64,000 nucleotides of DNA. Source: Tunturibacter empetritectus. GTDB taxonomy: Bacteria; Acidobacteriota; Terriglobia; Terriglobales; Acidobacteriaceae. Under the pieces are notes generated by a model. That model did not search any database. It saw nothing but the letters and a program-made list of their open reading frames with translations, and had not been told where the DNA came from. Below, piece by piece: positions 26,059 through 34,391 of the stretch (position 1 is the first letter of the stretch; the number at the start of each line of letters is the position of its first letter). The position numbers were made by a program, and so were the translations under genes. The stretch is taken from NCBI RefSeq assembly GCF_040358985.1, contig NZ_CP132932.1, positions 3,906,001 to 3,970,000 on the forward strand. Reading direction: 5' to 3'.

Positions 26059-26889
26059 ATGCGGCTTTGTCAGATGGCAGATGCGGTGCGCTACGGGTTG
26101 ATGAACACCGAGGAGTTGCGGGAGACCTTTCTGCTGGAGGGGATGTTTGAAGTGGGGGAGATCGAATTTGCCTATGTGGACCTCGATCGAACGGTGATTG
26201 GCTCGGCAGTTCCTGTTAGCGAGGAGCTGACACTTGAGACTGAGCCGGAGTTGCGCTCGGAGTATTTTCTGGAGAGGCGTGAGCTTGGGGTTTTAAATGT
26301 AGGTGGGGCTGGTTCGGTGGTGGTAGATGGAAAGAGCTTTGAGATGGGTAAGCTGGACTGTCTCTATGCAGGTCGTGGAAGTAAGGCAGTTACTTTTTCG
26401 AGTGAGAGCGCGAAGGATCCGGCTTACTTTTATCTCTTGAGTTATCCAGCTCATGCGGAGTATCCGACTGTGATGGTGAAGTTTGCTGATTTGCAGGGAT
26501 TGCAGTTAGGATCTGCCGAGACTTGTAACAAGCGGACTATTTATAAAGCTATCTACAAGGATGGAATTAAGAGCTGCCAGTTAGTGATGGGATTTACTTT
26601 GCTGGAGTCCGGAAGTAACTGGAATACTATGCCTCCGCATACACATAAGAGACGGAGTGAGGTTTATTTTTACTTCGATGTGGATCCTGCGCACCGTGTA
26701 CTGCATTTGATGGGACCGCCCGATGCTACGAGTCACCTCGTAGTGGCGGATAAGGAGGTAGTGGTATCGCCGGGCTGGTCGATCCACGCTGGAGTTGGGA
26801 CGAAGAACTATGCTTTTTGTTGGGGGATGGGTGGCGAGAATCAAGCTTACGACGACATGGACCCTGTATCGATTGCGGACTTGAGATGA
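26059..26889 (+). CDS. kduI: 5-dehydro-4-deoxy-D-glucuronate isomerase
   Basis: Cytoplasmic zinc isomerase that converts 5-keto-4-deoxyuronate (DKI), released from unsaturated uronates, to 2,5-diketo-3-deoxygluconate (DKII). The 276-residue protein has the family zinc ligands: His194 and His196 in MPPHTHKRR, Glu201, and His243 in WSIHAGVGTKNYAF. These match the E. coli enzyme (H196, H198, E203, H245) with a two-residue shift. The C-terminus is the family-typical ENQAYDDMDPV. It overlaps kdgK by 4 bases (ATGA), so the two are translationally coupled. Confidence 0.97.
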   Translation: MRLCQMADAVRYGLMNTEELRETFLLEGMFEVGEIEFAYVDLDRTVIGSAVPVSEELTLETEPELRSEYFLERRELGVLNVGGAGSVVVDGKSFEMGKLDCLYAGRGSKAVTFSSESAKDPAYFYLLSYPAHAEYPTVMVKFADLQGLQLGSAETCNKRTIYKAIYKDGIKSCQLVMGFTLLESGSNWNTMPPHTHKRRSEVYFYFDVDPAHRVLHLMGPPDATSHLVVADKEVVVSPGWSIHAGVGTKNYAFCWGMGGENQAYDDMDPVSIADLR

Positions 26890-27986
26890 GCGATGCCTCG
26901 GCTGGGTTGACGATTCATGCGGCGGACGCTTGCAGGTGGGACCTGGTGAGTCTCGGTGAGGTGATGCTGCGGTTTGATCCTGGCGAAGAGCGGATTGCGG
27001 GAGCGCGGCACTTCCGCGTGTGGGAGGGCGGTGGCGAGTACAACGTGGCGCGCGGGCTGCGCCGGTGTTTCGGGAGACGAACATCAGTTGTTACGGTGCT
27101 CGCGGATAATCCGGTGGGTCGATTGCTCGAAGATCTGATGCGGGAGGGCGGTGTTGATCTGTCGCATCTGCAGTGGGTCGAGTATGACGGAATAGGGCGG
27201 GAGGCGCGCAACGGAATCTACTTTCTGGAGCGTGGATTTGGATTGCGCGGCGCTATGGGGATGATGGATCGGGGGCATACGCCGATCTCACAGATGAAGC
27301 CGGGGCAGGTCGATTGGGATGGGATTTTTGCCGGAGAGGGAGTGCGCTGGTTTCATACGGGTGGGGTGATGTGTGCGCTGTCGGCGGAGGCGCCTGCGGT
27401 GGCTCGAGAGGCGATGGTGGCGGCGCAGCGGCACGGGGTGGTTGTGTCATATGACTGTAACTATCGGCCGTCACTGTGGAAGAGTGCCGGTGGGCGGCAG
27501 GGAGCGAGCGATGTGAATCGGATGCTAGCTCCCTTTGTGGATGTGATGTTTGGGCATGTGGGGGATTTGGCGGCGGTCTTGTGTGACGCTTCGCATGGTG
27601 CGCCATGGCATAGTTACGAGAGCTATGGGGAGATGGCCACGCGGGTGTGCCAGGAGTTCGGGAATATCAAGGTGATTGCTACGACGACGCGGAGGCCGAA
27701 GACGGCGAACAGAAACGACTGGGGGGCGTTTGGGTATGCGGGGGGAAGGGTCTGCGAAAGTATTCGATTCGATGATCTTGAGGTGCTGGACCGTGTGGGT
27801 GGTGGGGATTCATTTGCGGCAGGTTTGATCTATGGGTTGATGGAGGCGAAGGGCTTGCAGTGGGCGCTTGATTGCGGCGTGGCGCATGGGGCGTTAGCGA
27901 TGACGACGCCGGGGGATAGTTCGATGGCGACGCTGAGTGAGGTGGAGCGGGTTATGGCGGGTGGGTCGGCTGGAGTGCAGCGGTAG
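26886..27986 (+). CDS. kdgK: 2-keto-3-deoxygluconate kinase
   Basis: PfkB-type sugar kinase, predicted to phosphorylate KDG to KDPG. The 366-residue protein starts at the ATG overlapping the kduI stop; the frame is also open upstream. Visible PfkB features are LVSLGEVMLRFDP, the EGGGEYNVARGLRR sugar-binding region and the catalytic anion hole DRVGGGDSFAAGLIYGL near the C-terminus. A long insertion region (GFGLRGAMGMMDRGHTPISQM) is unremarkable. Placement between kduI and eda makes the KDG substrate the best inference; ribokinase-like activity cannot be excluded by sequence alone. Confidence 0.9.
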   Translation: MSDASAGLTIHAADACRWDLVSLGEVMLRFDPGEERIAGARHFRVWEGGGEYNVARGLRRCFGRRTSVVTVLADNPVGRLLEDLMREGGVDLSHLQWVEYDGIGREARNGIYFLERGFGLRGAMGMMDRGHTPISQMKPGQVDWDGIFAGEGVRWFHTGGVMCALSAEAPAVAREAMVAAQRHGVVVSYDCNYRPSLWKSAGGRQGASDVNRMLAPFVDVMFGHVGDLAAVLCDASHGAPWHSYESYGEMATRVCQEFGNIKVIATTTRRPKTANRNDWGAFGYAGGRVCESIRFDDLEVLDRVGGGDSFAAGLIYGLMEAKGLQWALDCGVAHGALAMTTPGDSSMATLSEVERVMAGGSAGVQR

Positions 27987-28006
27987 AGTTGAGATTAGGG
28001 AGAGCA

Positions 28007-28663
28007 ATGGAGAAGACTGCGGTATTGCGGGAGTTGCGGGAGATTGGACTGGTGCCGGTTTTGCGGGCGGATTCGGTGGAGCAGGCGCTGGCGCTGGCGG
28101 ATGCGATTGCGGCGGGTGGGGTGACCGTGCTTGAGGTGACGATGACGGTGCCGGGGGCGATTGAGGTGATGCGTCGGCTGGCAGAGCAACGGCCGGAGAT
28201 CCTGATTGGGGCGGGGACGGTGCTGGATGCGGAGACGGCTCGGATGTGCATCCTCGAGGGGGCTCAGTTTGTGGTGAGTCCGGCGCTGAATGTGGCGACG
28301 ATCGAGATGTGTCATCGGTATTCGGTTACGGTGCTGCCGGGTGCGCTGACTCCGACGGAGATTGTAACGGCGTGGCAGGCTGGGGCGGATGTGGTGAAGG
28401 TGTTTCCGGCGAGTGCGATGGGTGGGCCGAAGTACCTTACTTCTCTTAAGGGGCCGTTGCCGCATATCGAGATGATTCCTACTGGCGGCGTGGTGTTGGG
28501 GACGGCGGCGGAGTTCCTGGAGGCGGGTGCGTTTGCGCTTGGAGTTGGCTCGGATCTGGTGGACAAGAAGATGATTGCGGACGGGCGACCTGAGGCGATC
28601 ACCGATATTGCGCGGAGATACCTCGAGATTGTGAAGGCGTTTCGTTCGAGGCACCCGATTTAG
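28007..28663 (+). CDS. eda: KDPG aldolase
   Basis: Class I aldolase splitting KDPG (or 4-hydroxy-2-oxoglutarate) to pyruvate and glyceraldehyde-3-phosphate. The start is the ATG at 28007, preceded by GGGAGAGCA; an in-frame upstream ATG at 27989 lacks a ribosome site. Catalytic residues are Glu43 (VLEVTM) and the Schiff-base Lys131 (DVVKVFPAS), with the phosphate loop PTGGV. The 218-residue length is normal. It ends the operon. Its stop overlaps by 4 bases the stop of the convergent alginate-lyase-like gene, so the two 3' ends meet. Confidence 0.95.
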   Translation: MEKTAVLRELREIGLVPVLRADSVEQALALADAIAAGGVTVLEVTMTVPGAIEVMRRLAEQRPEILIGAGTVLDAETARMCILEGAQFVVSPALNVATIEMCHRYSVTVLPGALTPTEIVTAWQAGADVVKVFPASAMGGPKYLTSLKGPLPHIEMIPTGGVVLGTAAEFLEAGAFALGVGSDLVDKKMIADGRPEAITDIARRYLEIVKAFRSRHPI

Positions 28664-29922
28664 TTTTTTGCGTGGGTGCCAGAGGGGAGCCAAGGCTTTG
28701 GGCGGGTGGTCCAGAGGAGGGGCTGGCGGATGGGGAAGGTGCGCTGGAGTTCGGCGTTGGGTGGGTCGGGGGGAAGGGTCTTCCAGAGGGCGGCGTACTC
28801 GGGGCGGTCGTAGGCTCGGGCGGCGAAGAGGAGGCCTGGGGATCGGAGGGGGAGCGAGGTGAAGTAGGTAGCGTCGGCTCGGTAGGGCCAGGTGCCGCGG
28901 TTGAGGAGGTAGGGGTAGAGGCGGGCGATGACGGTGTGCATGCCGGGGCCGTCCTGCAGCTCGTACTCCCAGGCGCTCTCGAAGCGGGTGGAGAGGAGGA
29001 GGCAGATGGCGGCGAGCATGTCGAGGTTGAAGAGGGTGTTGCGGTAGGGGTTGGGGGTGGTGAGTTCGTGGGGGAAGGTGCCGTCGGAGACGATCTGGGC
29101 GCGGAGGGTGGAGGTTCTGAACTGGTGGCGGAGTGTGGTGAGTGGTCGATCGTCGGCTGGCTCGGTGAGGCGGGCGATGGCGGAGGCCTGGAGGAGCCAT
29201 GAGGTTCCGTGATGGCTCTTGTTGTCGCGGGCGAGGCCGGCTGTGCGTGAGGTGTTGAGCCAGTCTAAGTAGGCGGTGAACCATCTGGTCAGCCCGGCTA
29301 GTTCTTCGGAGGTTAGGGCTTCGGAGTTGAGTAGGAAGGGGAGCGATTGGACTACTTCTGCGAGGTGGACTGCCTCGACGACTCCTTCGAGGCGACCATT
29401 TTTTGCGGGGGGGATGGTTTGGGCGTTTTGGAGGGTGGGGGTCATGCTGGTTGCGGGGGTGAGGAACCAGGCGCGGAGGTGGGCGGCGGCTTGCTGGGCG
29501 TAGCGGAGGTCGGTGGTGAGGAGGTAGGCGGCGGTGAGGGCGGGGACGGTGAGGCTGAGGTTAAGCAGGGCGTCGCGGTGGGCGGTGAAGGCGTCGGGAT
29601 TGAGGTCTGGGCTCGGGTTCGTGTGTTGGGTCTGTTGCGTCCACGGTGCGGTGGGGTTGGCGGGGTCGGGGAAGAAATCTTCGGGTTCGGAGTAGAAGTC
29701 GTGGGGGGTGCCGGGGCTACGGGGGCAGGAAAGGGTGGTGAGGGGCACAGGAGGCTGCGTGAGGTAGCGGTTGGCCTGGGCGAGGATGCGGTCGTGGTCG
29801 ATAGCGGCTACGTCGGGGCGGGCGGTGGGTTGGGTCTGGGTCTGGGTTTGGGTGTGGAGGAGATGCGGGGAGAGGAGGAGGGTCGCGGCTTGGGAGCAGA
29901 AGGTGCGGCGGGTGACGGCCAT
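28660..29922 (-). CDS. Alginate-lyase-family polysaccharide lyase, exported
   Basis: A 420-residue protein of the alginate lyase (PL5-like) alpha-barrel family. N-terminal MAVTRRTFCSQAATLLLSPH has an RR-F pair, so Tat export is likely, followed by a short run of alternating T and Q. Conserved region: EDFFPDPANPTAPW, then PAKNGRLEGVVEAVHLAEVVQSLPFL and LARDNKSHHGTSWLLQASA, consistent with lyase active-site His and Asn. Such enzymes release unsaturated uronates that KduI handles downstream. It is the uronate island's only plausible depolymerase. It converges on eda and starts just before a long repeat element. Confidence 0.85.
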   Translation of the reverse strand: MAVTRRTFCSQAATLLLSPHLLHTQTQTQTQPTARPDVAAIDHDRILAQANRYLTQPPVPLTTLSCPRSPGTPHDFYSEPEDFFPDPANPTAPWTQQTQHTNPSPDLNPDAFTAHRDALLNLSLTVPALTAAYLLTTDLRYAQQAAAHLRAWFLTPATSMTPTLQNAQTIPPAKNGRLEGVVEAVHLAEVVQSLPFLLNSEALTSEELAGLTRWFTAYLDWLNTSRTAGLARDNKSHHGTSWLLQASAIARLTEPADDRPLTTLRHQFRTSTLRAQIVSDGTFPHELTTPNPYRNTLFNLDMLAAICLLLSTRFESAWEYELQDGPGMHTVIARLYPYLLNRGTWPYRADATYFTSLPLRSPGLLFAARAYDRPEYAALWKTLPPDPPNAELQRTFPIRQPLLWTTRPKPWLPSGTHAKN

Positions 29923-29972
29923 GGGGGTTTGAGCCTCTTCGGCGGAAAGAGTACCACGGGTTCTGGTTTGTC

Positions 29973-30290
29973 CGGGTACACCCCTCTCCCCACGGGGTAT
30001 CTTGGACGGAACGTGCTTCTAATCAATGGGTTACAGTGGGGTGGTGTCTGTAAAATATTGATCCTAAATTGGTTGTGCGCAAAATATCTGGAATGAGCGG
30101 GTTAGGGGAGATTCCTCGTTTTTTGGTTAAATAGTTTGCTCCAGCCTTCCATAAAAATGCCGAGCGTGTGCCGGTGGCGATTTTGTTCCTGCTTCTATTT
30201 TAGCTTGTGGATGGAAACTAATGCGCCACGCGTAAAGCTTTGTGGTGAAGGGGGATCTGCGGTTTGGGGGTTGACAAGTTTTTTGGGGAC
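29973..30290 (+). repeat. Long intergenic repeat element, copy 3-type
   Basis: The modules match the elements at 8308 and 52926, with a degraded palindrome (GGGTACACCCCTC). Units reading TGTAAAATATTGATCCTAAA and CGCAAAATATCTGGAATGAG follow, each ending in a GGTT-type block. GCGCCACGCGTAAAG comes near 30222, and GGGGGTTGACAAG at 30266-30278. It lies just 5' of the alginate-lyase gene. There is no gene in the surrounding 29923-30876 gap, which is filled by this element and the 209-base direct repeats that follow. Confidence 0.7.
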
Positions 30291-30316
30291 GGTTTTTCTG
30301 CGTAATGCTGGGCGGC

Positions 30317-30735
30317 AACGGGTTGGGTTTTTGAGAAGGGCTAACGGCGAGATGCGGGGCTTTCCGCTGCGTTGTTCGCGGTGAGAGTGTGAACAGCTTT
30401 GGTCGAAATGACGGAGTTTTTTGGATTGGAGAGAACAGGTGCAGGCGAAGACGAACTGCGGTTCGCGCTTTCGCGCGAATACCCCACCCTATCGCGATGA
30501 GACTGCGAAAGGATGGGGCACCCACAACGGGTTGGGCTGACGGCGAGATGCGGGGGCTTTCCGCTGCGTTGTTCGCGGTGAGAGTGTGAACAGCTTTGGT
30601 CGAGATGATGCGGCTTTTTGGATTGGGGAGAACAGGCAGGCGAAGACGAACTGCGGTTCGCGCTTTTGCGCGAATACCCCACCCTATCGCGATGAGACTG
30701 CGAAAGGATGGGGCACCCGCAACGATGAGACTGTG
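30317..30735 (+). repeat. Two-copy direct repeat of about 205 bases plus a partial third
   Basis: Copy 1 starts at AACGGGTTGGG (30317) and copy 2 at 30526. They share ACGGCGAGATGCGG, TTCGCGGTGAGAGTGTGAAC and GGCGAAGACGAACTGCGGTT. A near-palindrome, CCCCACCCTATCGC with GCGAAAGGATGGGG, sits in each copy. A third partial unit begins at about 30720. Reading frames seen here come from the repeat and are not genes. Confidence 0.85.
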
Positions 30736-30848
30736 TACAGCTTCTGTCGAGGTGAAGACTTTTGTTTGAGGGGGGAAGGTTTGGACGTCGGGAGCAGGTG
30801 ACGGCAGAGTAATGCGACAGCACATTTGTTGGTGTCGCTGGTCCCGTT

Positions 30849-30866
30849 GGGGGGATGACTCCCCCC
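30849..30866. terminator. G/C hairpin downstream of the hibernation factor gene
   Basis: GGGGGGA and TCCCCCC form a 7-base stem around TGAC, 10 bases after the 3' end of the hibernation-factor gene at 30877. It has no strong U-run. It also resembles the G/C palindromes that open the long repeat elements, so the terminator call is tentative. Confidence 0.4.
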
Positions 30867-30876
30867 TTGGGAGGTT

Positions 30877-31257
30877 TTAGATGGCTTCTGGTTTCAGGAC
30901 GAGGTTCTGGCCCTCGCCGCTGGTTCTGGTGGTGAGGCCGCGGTTTTTGTCTTCGATGCGGCCGAAGGTGCTGACCAGAAGCCGTTGCATCTTGGCGGCG
31001 GCACCGGTGACGGCGGTGGGAATGTCGGAGGAGTCGTTGGTGACGGCCAGCGACTGATGGCGTTTAGGACGGACTTCCAGGCGGCAGCGCTTGTCTTGAG
31101 CTCCTGACTTGTCTCCGTTTTCGTCGCTGAGGTGGACTTCAACGCGGGTGATTTCGTCTTTGAATCGGTTGAGGATCCGATGAAGGTCGGAATCGATCAG
31201 GTTGGAGAGTTTTTTATGCATGGAGATGTTTTTATCGCTGCTGATCTGAATCTGCAT
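30877..31257 (-). CDS. Ribosome hibernation promoting factor, short HPF/RaiA type
   Basis: A 126-residue sigma-54-modulation/HPF-family protein that docks in the decoding centre of the 30S subunit and inactivates or dimerises ribosomes in stasis. Typical segments are ITRVEVHLSDENGDKSGAQDKRCRLEVRPKRHQSLAVT, followed by the helix SSDIPTAVTGAAAKMQRLLVST. The long C-terminal dimerisation extension of lactobacillus-type HPF is absent, and the tail (GLTTRTSGEGQNLVLKPEAI) is short. The start has an AAGGAG site 7 bases upstream. Gene choice between hpf and raiA is not decided. It seems monocistronic. Confidence 0.85.
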   Translation of the reverse strand: MQIQISSDKNISMHKKLSNLIDSDLHRILNRFKDEITRVEVHLSDENGDKSGAQDKRCRLEVRPKRHQSLAVTNDSSDIPTAVTGAAAKMQRLLVSTFGRIEDKNRGLTTRTSGEGQNLVLKPEAI

Positions 31258-31384
31258 TCGTTAAACTCCTTCTCACTTACATGCGAGGTTAGACGCATTG
31301 AGTTCGCAAGAAGTGGCTGGGTTTTTGAGGCTGCGAGGTTAGCAAGTTGTGCAAAACTTTTTGATTGTCAATCAGGTACTTCGA

Positions 31385-32440
31385 TCAGGGACGAGCTTCA
31401 TAGACTATGTTGAAGGGGGTCTCCGCAGCTCGCCGGAATCGACGGAAGCCTGCTTTGGTTACGACGTCGCGGATGCGGGCTTCTCCGGATTGCGCGCCAA
31501 GGCAAAGTCCGACCTCCTGCGATCGGGAACAAGGCGTACACAAGAGGGTTGAGAACGAGTAGTAGACCCGGCCTACAGGATTTAGATTGTCCTTTAAATC
31601 ATCATTGGCGAAGGGTTCAACGATCATCCAGGTGCCGTCGCTGCGGAGAGACTGCAGGACATGGGTTGCGGCTCCGACGGGATCACCCATGTCGTGCAGA
31701 GAGTCGAAGACCGTGACGAAGTCGTAGTCCGTTCCAGGGTACTCTTTGGCTTTGGCGACTTCGAACGTAAGACGGTCAGCGAGTCCTTGCCGCTTCGCAG
31801 AGTCGCGAGCTCCAGCAATGGATTGGTCGTGATAATCGAATCCGAAGAAGTGGGAGTTAGGAAATGCCTGCGCCATCAAAATTGAGGAGGCACCTTTTCC
31901 GCAGCCCACGTCGGCGACCCGAGCCCCTGATTCGAGCTTTTGCTGGATGCCGTCGAGCGAAGGAATCCAGGAGCTCACGAGATTGGCTGCGTAGCCAGGC
32001 CGGAAGAATTTTTCACATCCGTGAAAGACACCCTCGTCGTGCTCATGCCAACCCATTCCGGCACCTGTGCGAAACGACTCGGTGATTCGTGGAACCGCTG
32101 CAAGAGAGCCGAGTGCAAGTTCAAAGGCACCGGGGAGATAGGCCGGGCTGTCTTCGTTCGCCAGGGTGAAGGCCTGTTCCTCAGACAGGCTGAACTTGCC
32201 TGCCTTCTCGTCGTAGGTGACGTATCCGCCGGCGGCTTGCGAGGCGAGCCATTCACGGACATAACGCTCATCGGTTGAGGTCTTGGCCGAAAGCTCGGCG
32301 GAGGTCATCGGCTGACTGGAGAGTGCCTTGTAGAGACCGAGTTTTTCCCCGATAACCACCATGCCTGCGTGTGCTGTTGCTCCGAGATCGCCGACAAAGC
32401 GCCCAACAAATGCATTGAGTTTTTCCATATCCAATGCCAT
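31385..32440 (-). CDS. Class I SAM-dependent methyltransferase with winged-helix N-domain
   Basis: A 351-residue protein. Residues about 25-90 form a winged-helix-like domain (LGLYKALSSQPMTSAELSAKTSTDERYVREWLASQAAGGYVTY), as in methyltransferases related to Rv2258c. The Rossmann part has SAM motif I VADVGCGKGASS, a D at the end of the next strand (FFGFDYHD) and TVFDSLHDMGDP as motif II. No substrate can be read from it. The last 40 residues contain several Cys (STLLCTPCSRSQEVGLCLGAQ), a feature of this family. The gene is free-standing. Confidence 0.85.
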   Translation of the reverse strand: MALDMEKLNAFVGRFVGDLGATAHAGMVVIGEKLGLYKALSSQPMTSAELSAKTSTDERYVREWLASQAAGGYVTYDEKAGKFSLSEEQAFTLANEDSPAYLPGAFELALGSLAAVPRITESFRTGAGMGWHEHDEGVFHGCEKFFRPGYAANLVSSWIPSLDGIQQKLESGARVADVGCGKGASSILMAQAFPNSHFFGFDYHDQSIAGARDSAKRQGLADRLTFEVAKAKEYPGTDYDFVTVFDSLHDMGDPVGAATHVLQSLRSDGTWMIVEPFANDDLKDNLNPVGRVYYSFSTLLCTPCSRSQEVGLCLGAQSGEARIRDVVTKAGFRRFRRAAETPFNIVYEARP

Positions 32441-32579
32441 AGGGTCTGCCCTCCGAAGCAGGCCATAATAGTAGTCCTAAGCGGCCCTGGATCGCGAAGC
32501 TCAGTTCGACTTTTTGATTAAAAAGACGATATGGGTTGTGCAGCAAAAGAGTGCACCGGCAAACCGAGAAGCGGGTCTA

Positions 32580-34133
32580 TTATTTTTTTGCGAGGGTTGC
32601 GGGTACCGTGTTGAGTTGGCATACGGCTACGGCGGAGTTGCGGTAGGGGCAGGAGAAGGCGGTAGCTGCCTGGGGGGAGAGGAGGAGCCAGGTGACTCCG
32701 TAGGGGCGCAGCCGCTCCGTCCTTTCGACGTCGGTGAGGTGATTCAGACCTAGTTGCGCGTCGCGATAGGGACCCCATACGGCAGCCAGTGCAGGAAAGA
32801 GAGAGGAGACTCCCTCGTCTTTGCTGTCGTTGAGGGTGCTTCGTTCCGCCATGGCGCGGAATCCGGGTTCGTCGTCGGAGCTATGGGTTGTAGTGGAGTC
32901 GGAGGCGAAGAGGGCCTGCGGGGGCGTGTGGGTGCGGACCCAGAGTAAGGCTTGCTCCTCGGGGCTGGATGGACGCTCCCAGGGCCATTCGATGTGCGAG
33001 GAGACGGGATAGGACTGGTTATCGCCATAGGCCATTCCTGCGATGGCAATGATGAGAACGGCGATTCCTGGCAGGACCCTTCGCCGGAGGATGTGCCGGC
33101 CGATGAAGCCGCCGAGCATGACGAGGCCGAGGACGTAAATGGTGTGAAAGCTTCGCAGCACCTGAAGGCGCATGAGCAGGCCGGGGTGGCTGGGGTGGAC
33201 GAAGCAGAGGGAGGCCAGGCAGCTTGTGGCTCCGGTGAAGACGCAGGCCAGACAGAGCTTGCCGGTGTTGGAGCGGAGGCCGGACTTTATGGCGACGAAG
33301 GCCATGAGGAGAAGCGGGGCGATGAGGCCGAGGATCTCCTCGTCTTGCCAGCGGGAGAGGAAGTAGTAGCTACGGCTGAGCGCGGCTTCGCGGTAGTAGG
33401 GGGAGATGGGGTCGTGCCAGGTGATCCAGGCGATGAGGCCGCAGAGGAGGAAGGCGGCTCCGCAGAGAGCTGTGGCGGCGAGTGCACGACGTTGGTTGAG
33501 CAGCATCAGCGTGCAGAGGAAGCCGACCAGGTAGATGCCCATGAGCGGATGAAGTGCACAGGCGAGAAGGGTGAAGACGGCCATGCGGGTCCAGGAGCGA
33601 TCGAGGCAGGCGACGATGGCGAGCAGAGTGAGCGGGGTGGAGAGCGAGCGGGCGGTGAGATAGGGATCTGCCACCAGCAAAGACGTGGCTGCGGCGGGCA
33701 TGGTGAGGCAGACGGCGGCGAGGAGGGTGCCACTCCATCGGGCGTACTCCGAACGGAAGAGCCGCATGGCAAGGAGATGAGAGGCGAAGAGGAAGGCAAA
33801 GATGGAGAGGCTGTAGAGGAACAACAAAAGGATATTGAAGGGAAGGTGGGCGTGGATGGAGATCCAGGCCAGGAGATGGGAGAAGAGGGAGAGCCTGCTG
33901 TGGCCGTCGACGAATATAGCGTCGGCTTGAAAGAGCGAGGGGTTGATGGTTCGCTCGAGTCCTGCGACGTAGATGGCTCCATCCTGCGAGTAGGGATGAT
34001 AGCCGTGGAGCAGGAAGGTGGCTGAGGCGAGAGCCGTGAGGGGGATGACTCTATTTCTTACATTGTTGCTGGAGCGGTCGAGAGTAGCCGGTGCGGTTTC
34101 GTAGGCTGCTGAGTCAACGGATAAAACTACCAA
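32580..34133 (-). CDS. Polytopic membrane protein of unknown function
   Basis: A 517-residue inner-membrane protein starting with a TTG at 34133. About 9-11 hydrophobic segments run from residue 32 to 390 (VIPLTALASATFLLHGYHP; FNILLLFLYSLSIFAFLFASHLLAM; and so on). A conserved-looking loop YSQDGAIYVAGLERTINPSLFQADAIFVDGHSRLSLFSH follows the first helix. The C-terminal soluble part (about 390-517) has TPPQALFASDSTTTHSSDDEPGF and ends near PYGVTWLLLSPQ. The arrangement resembles GT-C-type glycosyltransferases or their relatives but has no clear catalytic motif, so function is unknown. Confidence 0.75.
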   Translation of the reverse strand: MVVLSVDSAAYETAPATLDRSSNNVRNRVIPLTALASATFLLHGYHPYSQDGAIYVAGLERTINPSLFQADAIFVDGHSRLSLFSHLLAWISIHAHLPFNILLLFLYSLSIFAFLFASHLLAMRLFRSEYARWSGTLLAAVCLTMPAAATSLLVADPYLTARSLSTPLTLLAIVACLDRSWTRMAVFTLLACALHPLMGIYLVGFLCTLMLLNQRRALAATALCGAAFLLCGLIAWITWHDPISPYYREAALSRSYYFLSRWQDEEILGLIAPLLLMAFVAIKSGLRSNTGKLCLACVFTGATSCLASLCFVHPSHPGLLMRLQVLRSFHTIYVLGLVMLGGFIGRHILRRRVLPGIAVLIIAIAGMAYGDNQSYPVSSHIEWPWERPSSPEEQALLWVRTHTPPQALFASDSTTTHSSDDEPGFRAMAERSTLNDSKDEGVSSLFPALAAVWGPYRDAQLGLNHLTDVERTERLRPYGVTWLLLSPQAATAFSCPYRNSAVAVCQLNTVPATLAKK

Positions 34134-34391
34134 ATTGTGTCTCCCAGAAAATCTTCAACATTGCTTCGTACGCTATTTTCTGGGTGTAGACTGCGCTTCC
34201 AGTTTTTAACGCTTGAGTATGAATGGACGCAGTTTCATATCATATGTTTCACCGTGAGCCGTCTACTCAGCTCTTTTTATAGCAGAGGTTAGACGAAGGA
34301 CAAGCTGGATTTCGTACCTCTTTGAGTCTTATAAACAACTGTTTTTTACAGCTTGTTGCTCTATTGCGCGGATTAGTTGGTCTACAACGAC

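Noticed and set aside
30127..30825. Reading frames in the 30.1-30.8 kb region on both strands
   Set aside because: Their protein repeats (SHRDRVGYS-like) simply reflect the DNA direct repeats; no start sites or domains.
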